Below, piece after piece: positions 11,290-21,010 of a stretch of DNA of 64,000 nt. The stretch lies in NCBI GenBank assembly GCA_013054445.1, contig JAAMPI010000051.1:17569-81568 (forward strand), in the 5' to 3' direction. The position numbers were made by a program, and so were the translations under genes. Every line of letters starts with the position of its first letter. Position 1 is the stretch's first letter. Below the pieces are notes generated by a model. The model ran no database searches and was not told where the DNA came from. It worked only from the letters and a program-made list of their open reading frames with translations. The stretch comes from Cudoniella acicularis (taxonomy: Eukaryota > Ascomycota > Leotiomycetes > Helotiales > Helotiaceae).

Positions 11290-11454
11290 TGTAGTGGGGT
11301 TCTGTGTCACGTGCNNTAGCACGTGACTATATTCATGTATATAAGGTCTCTCCNCCTCTCCTAGAGAGGAACAACAACCATCCTTCCTAGAGATTCGAGT
11401 CTTTCAGTCATCAGTTTTTAAGAGTCTATTTTAGAGGCCTCCCGTCCCTCTACA
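11290..11454 (+). repeat. LTR type A, left copy
   Basis: TGTAG...CTACA, 165 bp. It contains a palindrome GTCACGTGC-NNTA-GCACGTGAC upstream of a TATA-like tatataagg. It is identical to 12850-13014, and an inverted diverged copy lies at 17345-17509. Confidence 0.88.
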
Positions 11455-11647
11455 TTTGGNGACCTACGCAGGGACGGTAAACGANGCCAAGCTTCACATC
11501 CTTATAGTCTTTTAGATTCGCAGTCAAGTTATCNACAGTCCTTCCTTCCTTTTATCGACGTCCTTCCTTCGACCTTTCCTTTCTTCGATTCTATCTAGAC
11601 GACGACCGACCGAACGATCAAGTGGGCGATCAGCGAGACCCTGAAAA

Positions 11648-12733
11648 ATGGCCTGCGATTCAGGGGTAAAAGATCAAATCTCGGTTCCTCAAGCCACGTC
11701 CCAGCGAACCGATATTACGGTAGATCGAGCCGTACGATGGAACCTTGTCCGGGACCGAGCAAGTGAGGCTCTTTCCGAGGTCCTGTTGCTTTTCTTCTTC
11801 GTCCTCCTATTGGCTGCTCGATTCTTGAGGTACCTGGTTAGGGACCTGGATATCGACTTGTTGAGCCCGGCTCAGGAAGTCATAGCGCCACCGGCCCCCT
11901 CAGCGACCCCTATTCCAGCGACCCCTATTCAGAAGCCTTCTACACGACCTGTTCCGAAGCCTTCTCGGCCAGTGCCGCCGAGATTGTCGATTAATCCGAT
12001 ACGAATCGTCCCGACTGTTAAGTCGCCTTTACCTTCCGAGCCTTCGTCCCCTGATTCGTCTTCTTCCGAGCTGTCTTTACCTTCGACGCCACCAGCCGTA
12101 CGTGCTAGACAATACTCGATCCTTAAGGCGCAGATTACACAAGTACGAAAAGAGATAGCAGAGAAGGCTGCCTTTCTAGAGCAAGCTTCGTTTCCCCAGG
12201 GCCCACCTTCGCCACTATCACCTGCCGCACGTGCCAGACAAGAAGCAATCTTCGAACAAGAGGTTATAAAAGTACGAGTAGAGGTAGCAGAGAAGGCTAC
12301 CCTTCTACAGCAGGCCTCTTATTCGCCAGACCCTCCTTCCCCGTCTCTACCGACATCGCCGTACGTGCCCCCACAGCGACGTCAAGCCTCGAGGCCTTCT
12401 ACGAACCTCCCTTCTACTGGTCCACCCTTCGTCCAGTTAGTATCGATCGTCAAGGGGTGCTTCTACTGCCACAATAAGCATGAGGACAGTATACAGCACC
12501 GGCATCGGAACAAGTGCCCCTGGTTCCTACACCACCTGGAAGTCGGCACATGCCACCTGAACGACCGAGGAGAGCTTTGCCTGGGCCCGAAGAGGAATGG
12601 CTACGTGACTGCCCTGCCCTTCTGGGATTCGACGATAAGCCAGGGAGAGCAGGTGAAAGCCCGTACGGATAATACCGAGTGGGACGAAGTGGTTGCGAAG
12701 AGAGCCCGGAATCCTGTCGTCTTTAGGCACTGA
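11648..12733 (+). CDS. Gag-like protein of small LTR element
   Basis: 361 residues starting at the ATG at 11648, about 190 bp after the LTR. N-terminal residues about 43-66 form a hydrophobic helix. The middle is Pro/Ser-rich (PSSPDSSSSELSLPSTPP). Residues about 155-250 hold two tandem copies of a roughly 50-residue unit beginning RARQ and containing (V)EVAEKA..LQQAS, likely coiled coil. Near the C-terminus a C271-x2-C274 pair with following His and Cys residues looks like a divergent zinc knuckle, followed by a 'LNDRGELCLG' block resembling the region after the zinc knuckle in fungal Gag proteins. No catalytic domain is present. The role as a packaging protein is inferred from position between LTRs and the Cys/His motif. 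The codons are intact and not RIP-damaged. Confidence 0.75.
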   Translation: MACDSGVKDQISVPQATSQRTDITVDRAVRWNLVRDRASEALSEVLLLFFFVLLLAARFLRYLVRDLDIDLLSPAQEVIAPPAPSATPIPATPIQKPSTRPVPKPSRPVPPRLSINPIRIVPTVKSPLPSEPSSPDSSSSELSLPSTPPAVRARQYSILKAQITQVRKEIAEKAAFLEQASFPQGPPSPLSPAARARQEAIFEQEVIKVRVEVAEKATLLQQASYSPDPPSPSLPTSPYVPPQRRQASRPSTNLPSTGPPFVQLVSIVKGCFYCHNKHEDSIQHRHRNKCPWFLHHLEVGTCHLNDRGELCLGPKRNGYVTALPFWDSTISQGEQVKARTDNTEWDEVVAKRARNPVVFRH

Positions 12734-12849
12734 TTTAAGGTCTTGGTTTTGTCTTCTTAGTTCTTAGTCTGAGTTTTGAGTTTTGAGTTTTGATTTAGCT
12801 GAGTTGTGAAGAGTGCTCAGGGGACGAGCACTAAGAGNAAGGGGTCGTA

Positions 12850-13014
12850 TGTAGTGGGGTTCTGTGTCACGTGCNNTAGCACGTGACTATATTCATGTAT
12901 ATAAGGTCTCTCCNCCTCTCCTAGAGAGGAACAACAACCATCCTTCCTAGAGATTCGAGTCTTTCAGTCATCAGTTTTTAAGAGTCTATTTTAGAGGCCT
13001 CCCGTCCCTCTACA
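12850..13014 (+). repeat. LTR type A, middle copy shared by two elements
   Basis: It is identical to 11290-11454, including the ambiguous positions. It is also followed by a primer-binding-site-like tract (TTTGGTGACCTACGCAGGGA), so it acts as right LTR of the first element and left LTR of the next. Confidence 0.85.
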
Positions 13015-14070
13015 TTTGGTGACCTACGCAGGGAGGGTAATCAGGGCTAAGCCCTAACTTCCTGTCGTCTCTTTTCGCAGTCAAGATCGGAATCAGAATC
13101 GGAATCGGAATCAGAGTCAGAATCAGAATCAGAGTCAGAATCAGAGTCAGAATCAGAATCGAATCGTCGCCTGCCTAAGAGAAAGGCATCTTCCGAATCA
13201 TCGAGTCCCTTGCGAATCACCGTTTGCCTACACAATGGCATTTTCCCCTTCGAGTCGTCGTCTGCCAAAACATGGCCTTTACGAATCGTCTGCCTAAGAG
13301 AAAGGCATCTTACGAATCGTCGTCTGCCTAGATGGCATTTCCTTATTACGAATCACCGTCTGCCTACGCAATGGCATTTCCCTTCTTTCGAATCGTCGTC
13401 TGCCGCAATGGCAGTTAAGCCCCTTTTCGAGTCGAGCTTCCGTCGCGGTCGCGTCCTTCTTTTCTCTCCTTCGATTCGACCTCCCTTCTACGATCATTCT
13501 TTCTTCCTGAGCCCGGCTCACGAAGCCTCTCCTCCCTCCCCCTCGTGCGACACGAGCATCTACGAAGACGAACAAGACACACCCCTTGACACAAGACAGT
13601 ACTATCCAGCGGAAGAATAGGAATAGGAATAGGACTGGCTAGACCCGAGCCAACAGAATCGGGGGACAGCTAGAGTAGCTTACAGATACGGTGCTGGCCG
13701 AGCATAAAAAGACCTCCACACGAGCGGGGTAGCTGACGGCACCGGGCGAAGCTGGGTAGAGTTGTCAACAGGGGAGCTGGCGGCATAGTACTGGAAGTAG
13801 ACACTAGGTTGTTTGGATACGGACGAGAGTTGCTTGATTGGACGTGAGGACCTGGGTCGAGAGCTCAGGGGACGAGCTCTTGTGGATAGGGGACGTATGT
13901 AGTGGGGATGCTGGCACTGGTGCTGGTGCTGGGTCACGTGGTTCGCAGACACGTGACCTACGCGAAGGAGGATAAAAGACGTGTTCTCAGGCAGCGTAGC
14001 TTCTTCTTCTTAAGTCAAATTAACGTCTATTTGAACTCCCTCCCTTTTGGGTTGTATTTGTCCTTCTACA
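13015..14070 (+). mobile_element. Related, probably recombinant LTR element with Ser-Glu repeat ORF
   Basis: After the type A LTR and its primer-binding-site-like tract, an open frame without ATG runs 13051-13620. It includes about 13 tandem Ser-Glu pairs (13087-13160), basic LPKRK patches and a C-terminal acidic YYPAEE end. It is followed by a type B LTR (13898-14070, TGTAGTGGGG...CTTCTACA). Left and right LTRs differ (type A versus type B), so this is a recombinant or a chain of two related elements. The frame has no start codon of its own unless spliced; call it a gag-like remnant. The opposite strand is also open over the repeat, but the plus frame fits the element's orientation. Confidence 0.6.
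13898..14070 (+). repeat. LTR type B
   Basis: 173 bp, TGTAG...CTACA, with a GTCACGTG..CACGTGAC pair near 13933-13960 and a gataaaag TATA-like site. An inverted diverged copy lies at 11115-11289. Its right end interrupts the OrsD-like pseudogene. Confidence 0.85.
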
Positions 14071-16725
14071 TTATTCCGGATATCCGCCGACGATCTAAGC
14101 TACGTAACGAACGCCCCCTTATAAGTAAGCGAACTATATCATAATATACTTCTTAAACATACTTCTCGGTAATGCTAACAGTTAGTTAGCGGTATAGCTA
14201 GGAATTAGCCGAAATCCCCTAGACTTCTATAGTAGCCTTCTTTAATATAGAAGTAAACCGGGAGGAGTCCTAAGGTTTACCGGGTGTTAGATCCGATCGA
14301 AAGAGCAAATCCCTCGGGGAGAGAGACATAGAAGGGTCAGGGTAGCTTAATTGCTCCCGTCTTAACATTTCTAGGAACCGCCGAATATAGACAAGATACT
14401 TAAAGATAACCCGCCCGCCTCGTATAGACAAGAATCGAACCACGTTAAACTTACGATTCGTAGACCGCTTAGCCTTATAATACTAAATAACGAATATTAT
14501 AAACCCGTTATAGACGTAAAAGCCGCGCTCTATAGACGACCCGTTTTTATACTCTAGGCTAAAAAGTTCTAATATTCACGTAACTTGTCCTCTAATAGTT
14601 TATAGTACGCCTACGATCGTTTCTAGGAGCGACTCTACCTTCTTACGGTAAAAGGAAATAGCCTTCTAATCCTATCGATCTCTACGAAAGAGTCTATTAC
14701 GACGAGTAGTATAAGCCTTCGTAGAGAGGTTAAGATACGTGTTAGCGAGCTTATTAGCTAGATACCGAACGAAAGAGAAGCTATATTAAGTATTAGTCAA
14801 GTTATCCTTAACCTTTACTAAATCGATCTCTAGGTTTAAGCTAAACATCAAGTCGTCGTATAGCTCTTCGGCCTTTATAAGGAAGTGCTTGGCTAGCCCG
14901 TAAAAGCTCTCTATAGTCAAACTAAAATCGTCTCCGTAGGACACGGTCTCGCCGTCGTCGCTCTAACGGAGTAAGAAGGATAGTAGATCTATACGTGCTA
15001 TAACACGGCTAAAATCACGGAGACTCTAAAACTCCTCTAAAGGTGATAGGGAACCTATAATTATATACCTCTACCGTATAACGTCGAAATACTAATGCTA
15101 CTAGAAACGCGAACGCCGGGGGATACTAAGATAAGGATAGGGCCGGAGTAGTAAGGTATATTCCAGGAATAGTAGCCGCTAGATATAAATAAGGGCGGAA
15201 AGATACGGGGTGTATTTTTTCGCCGGTAGGAAGCTTCGAGCGTCTAGTAAGAAGCTAAGAATACTACTAAAGTAAACTAATAGACTAGAGCTCGGCTAGC
15301 TATCAACGAACTCCTTAGTGCTAAACGTTATATATAACTAAAAGACTAGTTCTAGAAGCTTATCTATAGTAGAACCGGCGTTGTTAAACTAGTCTTCTTC
15401 TTAGTGCTCATCTTCGTCCCCCTGTCGAACAATTCCATCGCTATCATTATCATCTTCCCGTTCTCCTTCAACACCGCTCTTAATATCTTCTTTATCTTCA
15501 TTATCCTCCACTTCGTTAGCCTCATCGTTATCTTCCTCGTCAATACCCTCGTCTTTATCCTCCCCTTCGTCGTCTGCACTACCCCTAGTATTCTCACCTC
15601 TATCTCGTGATCTAGGCCATCTACCCTGAGTAAGATCAACATCACTCCATGCCCGGTGCTCCTATATCGCTCGCATCTAGCGGAGCTGCTCCTTTTTGAA
15701 TCGGATGCTAGTTAGGCGGCGACGTACGTCTACGGGTATTCGGTGGGCACGGAAGGTAAAGGCGAAGAAACGCTGCAAGAGTTAGCGATACTTCTTCTTG
15801 CTTAACTTTAGCGCAACTAGAGTAAATAGTTTTGGGTAGTAGGTCTAGGGTTTGGTGCTCCGGAGCCAGCAGAGAATCGTACGGCCGGTGTGCTGCATAG
15901 TCTCCTCACAACGATCAAGCACATAATCTACGGCCACCATCAAGAGAGTAATCTTAGCCTTATCAGCTTGGGGGCTCACGGGTTCCGGATCCGCGGTGCT
16001 TGAACTCGGCCCAAGAATGTGATCTATTGGCAGAGAGCCCTAAGGTATCTCAGTAAGCCTCCGTAAGATATCACGGCGGACGCCCTGATAAGTGATTTCC
16101 TATCGCGTCCGCTCTATCCACGGACGTGTTCCAGCTAGTGTTGGTGCGATCGTATTCGTGCTATGTGTACGTTTCTGTTCCTCCGCCCTTGCACGCTCTC
16201 GCTGGTGTACCGACTCTATATGCTCACTCACGCCTCGACCAGCAACTAGCCGAATCGTACTCCCGTCCTTCTTGACAATCTAGTATCGCCGAGAGGCGCT
16301 ATGAGTCTAAGTCTGTAAATAGACATCGTCATAAAGATTCCTAATCCTCGAACTCGTCGCTTGGCGGCTACCCAAGTGCTGCTGTGAGATATGCTTCATG
16401 AGTTCGTGATAATTGATAGTGCGATAGCTGTAGCAGGCGAAGCCTTTATGCACTGCAAGTCAAGGGTGAATGTCGGAGCCATTAGCCCGCAACGGAACGT
16501 CCGCGGGATTGCGGAACCTATGCGGGTATTGGCTATTGAGGTGCTTTGTTAGACCTCTCCGGTCTCCCTGATTAATATGGTGCTTGTCGCGGAGGTGAGA
16601 CGTGGCCTGGGATCGCTCAACGGCGAGAGCATAGCCGCACTCACCGCAAATTAGCAGCTGCTCTTTTGGGTCGACATAGAGGTTGAGACGTGTAAGAAAG
16701 GGGTCCGAAGCAGGTTCTATATCGA
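14071..16725 (-). pseudogene. OrsD/DUF3505-like repeat gene, RIP-degraded and truncated
   Basis: Translated on the minus strand from about 16725, the frame shows the start typical of the fungal OrsD (DUF3505) family: LLICGECGYAL with a Cys pair, then SHLRDKHHI, then 'NPADVP...' and a second block around KHISQQHLG. A very acidic stretch follows (DDEGEDKDEGIDEEDNDE near 15560), and further sequence near 14200-14330 resembles the region before the RecQ-like helicase part of longer relatives (RFTSIL...). About 20 TAG/TGA/TAA codons interrupt it, mostly where Trp or Gln is expected, which is RIP. The 3' part is cut by the type B LTR at 14070. The family is often multicopy near transposons. It is not a functional biosynthetic gene here. 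Confidence 0.75.
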
Positions 16726-17344
16726 GTCAATTCATCAATAATATAGCAAAATAGTTTTCTACTACATAACCCACGCGGTTTCTGACGCGTCCCTCGCGCG
16801 TGCACGTGCCACAATCTCTAGGTTATGTCATAACCGACGCCAAGACAGCCAACCCTTATTCTAGTAGGCGATGCTGGCGATGGCGTTGCTGACTAATAAC
16901 CCTAAAACCCCTTTACCCTAACTTCCCTAATAGCTATAACCCTAACGACTATAACTACTTAGAATACTATTGATCTAATAATATAAATAAAATAGGGATA
17001 GTTACTTACCTTATACCCTAGCTTCTTATCTTTTTATTCTGTCTCTAACTATATTTTTTCGTTAAATAGGTATAGCCCCTTTAATAAATAGGTATAGCCC
17101 CTAGGTTTCTCACCGCCTGATTCTGCCGCCCGCTAAAATAAATAGGTATAGCCCTATACTTATTAGGGTATTATAGTTAGGCTTATAATCCTATAGAATA
17201 TATATTAACTAGTAAAACTCTTTTTTGTCTTAGAGTAGTAATATAGCCGTTAAATATACTACCTAGGCCCCTCGTAACGTTAACTCCTCTAACTGCCTTA
17301 ACTTAGGCCGGAACTAGGGCGTCTTATCTAATATAGTATAATAC
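16726..17344. other. Transposon-island spacer with short interspersed repeats
   Basis: No gene. Three copies of aaataggtatagccc lie at about 17064-17155, and degenerate ccctaa-like words near 16905-16955. Otherwise it is RIP-like, T/A-rich sequence. Confidence 0.5.
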
Positions 17345-17509
17345 TGTAGAGGGACGGTAGGCCTCTAAAATAGACACTTAAAAACTAATAACTGAAAGAC
17401 TCGAATCTCTAGGAAGGATCGTTGTTGCTCCTCTCTAGGAGAGAGGGAGAGACCTTATATACATGAATATAGTCACGTGCTACGGCACGTGACACAGAAC
17501 CCCACTACA
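17345..17509 (-). repeat. LTR type A, inverted solo copy
   Basis: The reverse complement of 11290-11454 with several substitutions, same 165-bp length, TGTAG..CTACA ends and the GTCACGTGC..GCACGTGAC palindrome. It reads C and G where the other copies have N. No internal element or matching 5-bp flank is seen. Confidence 0.85.
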
Positions 17510-18080
17510 ATAAGTCTTTTTTAAAAAGTATTAAGTTATATTTAATATAATTTTATATATAAAATATTAATATTTTAGACTTTTATTATAATAACTTTAT
17601 AATAAAAAGAGTTATATACGTCTAAAATTAGCTATATATAGTTTTAATAGTCTACTAATAGAAACTAGTCTTAATATTAATATAAGTCTTTTAAAAGAAG
17701 TATTATAATATAATAAAGTTTATTTTATATATAAATTTAATAGATTTTAAAGTTTTATTATATTAATTCTATAATAAAAAAGAGCTATATAGTTCTAAAA
17801 TTAGATATATATACTTTAATATAAAGTCTATTATATTTTTGTCTTTATATTTATATGAGTTTTTTAATAAAAGTATTATAATATAATAAAGTTAATTTAA
17901 TATATAAATCTATTTAATTTTAAGTTTATATTATTATAACTCTTTAATAAAAAAGAGATATATAGCTATAAAATTAGATATATATAGTCTTATATATATA
18001 TTAATAGATTCTTATTTTATTATTAGTATAAGTCTAGGATAATATAGAAGTAGAAATATATAATTTAGTAATATTTTACT
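17510..18080. repeat. AT-rich tandem repeat, about 172-bp unit, three-plus copies
   Basis: Units start at about 17511, 17683, 17856 and 18029, each with a taagtctttt-like start, a 'taataaaaaagag.tatat' block and a 'taaaattagatatata' block. The spacing is 172-173 bp. The composition is extreme A/T, consistent with RIP of a tandem duplication. Confidence 0.7.
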
Positions 18081-18149
18081 GTTTTAAAGCTGACTTGATG
18101 TTGCCCTACCTTCTAATTTACCCGTGGTAACAGGCGCGAGTTCTAAGAA

Positions 18150-21010
18150 TTCATCCCTAACTTGCTAGGGATTTTCTAGTTCGGCTTAAATATTATTCTA
18201 AAAGCTTTTAAAAGAATATTGAGTTTATTCTAGAGTTTTTGAAGTGGTTTCCATACCCCGCCGCTTTCTCAATCACTAGCAACTGAGACGTGACGGACGC
18301 GCAAGCACAGGGGTTCAACTCCGCTAGACTGGAACCGTCCCATTTGATCTGCTTACTACTCCAGAAGCGCGAAGGAGTTTTAGTCAATTCTGGAATATTT
18401 GAAGGTGTCGGCGGTGTCCTAACTCTCGCTGGCAATTGAGAAGTAATAAAAGGGAGGTTGGGGAGACTCAATTCCGACAGGCGGGGACTACTACATTCCT
18501 AATTCTTGCTACTCTAGGACATTGGAGGTGAAGGTTTAATTGATTATGAACATTTTAAGGTAGTTTATACGTTTCTTTGATGTCGGGATCGCTAATAATT
18601 GTAAAGTGATGGGTGCGAGATGTCAAATTTCAACCTTAATCGGCTGGAATTTTTCTAATTCGACCCAACCTCCCCCCTGAACCCCCCTGAACCCCCAAGA
18701 GAATCCCTGATTGTTTTAGGATCGTTTCCACCAGTTTGGAGGCTCCCTGCTTTTAAAATCGATAGTGCTTGAGAAGTGATAAGCTAAGCAAAATGCGAAA
18801 TTGAGCTTCAATCACTGGGATTTCTTACCCACGCCACCGGAGGCTTATGAAACAACGCAATAGCAGGTACGGAACCTTTGAGAACCCCTCAATATGCCCC
18901 TGTCTTTAGAAAAATGGGTTGTTGAGAAGTAACAGATGTTAGTAGGGAGGAATTTTAGTTCCAACTGGCTAGGACTTTCCAATACGATATGAATTCGGCT
19001 TTCAGGAGCATGCATACGACCTATAAGCAATTTTGCAGCTTTTGGGCATGTGGGGAGACTCACTGGACCTCACAGTGACTGACGGTTGAGAAGTGTTGAG
19101 CATGGGGTGAGGTGTTGAGATAGAATTATAATTTCGCCTAACTGAGGAATTTTGAACGCGATATGCATTATGCTTTTAAATACATCTACAAACTATTTCT
19201 ATAACTTTTGAAAAGGTCAGAAGGTCCTCTGCCCTCAGAATCACTGGTGGTTGTGAAGTGATGAGGGTGAATGTGGATTGATGAGCTGAAATTTCAATTC
19301 CGGCGAACTAGAAATTACAATGCGGGATCCAATTTACTTTCAATGGTTTTAAAACGAGATTTAGTTGAATGCGCATCATTTGAACAGCTTAGAAGGTCTC
19401 CCTGACTTTAGAATCGCTCGTGGCTAGGAAGTATTGAACCGGGTGACGAGTAGAACTAGAAATTCAAACTTGAACTAGCTGTATTTTTTCGATGTATCAT
19501 GTTTTCTACCTCCGCAAGCATTAAAATGAAGAGTTGAGCAGGTACAGGTGGATTGATCTCAAAGGAATACTAAGAGGTGAATAAAAATCGTAACCCTCTT
19601 TACGAACAAGAATTTTCTATTCGGTCTCCATGCCTCAGTGGCACAGACCAAAACAATATTTGAGTGCATTCCAGTCGTTTAAAACATTCTAGACGCTCCC
19701 CTGGCCCTCAGGGAATTAGTGGTTGAGAAGTGGGCGCCTTACCCCACCCCCTCCCCGGGAAATGGATATTTTTCATCCGTTTCCCCGGCATCCCATGAAC
19801 TGTAAATACTATTTCTAGCCGAAATTACATCTATTGAAACATTTCAGAGAGCTTGTAGTGTATAAATGCCTCTGTTATTGAGAAGTGATGAGCTTGAGGT
19901 GAAGATTCGACTCCGACCGAATGATTGCGACATTCCTTAAGCTTCCGAGGCTCAAAATATATCTTTAGACCAGCTTTCCTCTGTGTATGACTGAAAAAAA
20001 AACTCCTTAACCTTTAAATCGATCATGGTTGAAAGTTCAAAGCCAAACTTTTACCCTTTCCCCCTCCCCCCTCTATAGTGAGAATTCTTAACCGGCCTGC
20101 ATAGTTCTAGGACATGCACAAATCCACGTTTGAACTGTTTGGAAACAATTGGTAACTTTAAAACACTCTTCTAGTCCGTCTGTAATGAGAAATTGAGAAG
20201 TGATAGAGAGAGGGCCCCTCGACGACTTGTCCCCTGGTTTTTTGAAAAATTGAAAATGTAACTAGTACTAATTCCGAGCATCAGAAATCAAAGTTAAGAT
20301 GTAGAGGCCTCTATTTATAGTACTTAAAGCCTCCTTTATGGTCGACAACGGCTGTAATTGTGAAGTGATGAAGAGAAGGTAACAGGACAACTCCCCCCTT
20401 TTTCGAAATTTATAAAACGAACCCGGGATGTATTCTAAGTATTAGAAATCGAAATTTAGACTCTCAAAATTCAGTTCATCATAAAACAGGCTGCTCTCAA
20501 GCTTAGCAGCGGTCATGGTTGAGAAGTGATGAAGGGGCGACAGTACGACGGCCCCCCCTTTTCTGAAAATTTATAAAACGAGTCCGGGGCGTATTAAAAT
20601 CTTCACAAATAAAATTCGATTTCTTAAGGGCTCTACTCGTGGTAATAGAAGCCCTCTTCATGTTAAACAACGCTCATCGTTGAGAAGTGATGAGCCCAAG
20701 CGGTATTAACCAACCTCCCTTCTTGTGAGTTCTTCCAAGCAAAGCTCGGATGACTGTAAACAATCGCAGTCATAGAGTTTTAACGCATCGTCGTAGGGAA
20801 CAACTAATGTGGAAGTCTCCTGTCCTTAAATGAAATAAATATAGAGAAGTGATAAGCAAAAACTACGTAGCAAATCCCGTCGATCTACGAGTGATATGCC
20901 AGCCCCCGACGATTTTAAATAGCAGTTTACTTATTTTATAGTGATGTAAAATGCCTACCTAGCATCAAGTCCTCGAGAGCAGTCGTGGTTGAGAAGTCGA
21001 AGTCTTTCTT
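18150..21010. repeat. Degenerate tandem array, about 159-bp unit, at least 18 copies
   Basis: A core close to GGTTGAGAAGTGATGAG recurs with its GAG (or aligned position) at about 18285, 18438, 18601, 18771, 18924, 19088, 19253, 19426, 19572, 19725, 19880, 20031, 20195, 20360, 20521, 20682, 20844 and 20991. Spacing is 146-173 bp, mean 159. Weaker similarity extends over the unit: a tcag/aatcgctcatgg lead-in, a tttcaactcc..ctgg/ctagg block after the core, and a cattttaaaac/agctccc block before it. There is no shared open frame. Base composition is ordinary, unlike the RIP-treated repeats to the left. What it does is unknown. Confidence 0.85.

Larger units (their letters stand above)
11290..13014 (+). 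mobile_element. Small gag-only LTR retrotransposon (TR-GAG-like), intact ORF
   Basis: Two 165-bp direct LTRs (11290-11454 and 12850-13014) begin TGTAGTGGGG and end CCCTCTACA. They are identical, even at N positions. The 5' LTR is followed directly by a primer-binding-site candidate (TTTGG.GACCTACGCAGGGA). Between the LTRs is one open frame (11648-12733) and no protease, reverse transcriptase or integrase, so it would need enzymes from another element. Unlike the Gypsy copy it shows almost no RIP damage. TR-GAG elements are known as a class in plants; applying the term here is inference from layout. Flanking target duplication cannot be read because of neighbouring LTRs and N. Confidence 0.8.

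Noticed and set aside
13047..13268. Minus-strand Ser-Asp repeat frame.
   Set aside because: It is the complement of the plus-strand Ser-Glu repeat, which lies in the element's sense orientation and in a longer frame.
16900..16960. Telomere-like ccctaa words.
   Set aside because: Only a few irregular copies, no run of tandem units, inside a transposon island.
18150..21010. The array core contains GTGATGA, like a box C of C/D snoRNAs, so a snoRNA cluster was considered.
   Set aside because: Similarity extends beyond the box, the box is degraded in about half the units, and no consistent CTGA D box at a fixed distance or terminal stem was seen.
18150..21010. CRISPR-like array of repeats and spacers.
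   Set aside because: Eukaryotic context, repeats imperfect, 'spacers' about 145 bp and themselves weakly similar to each other.
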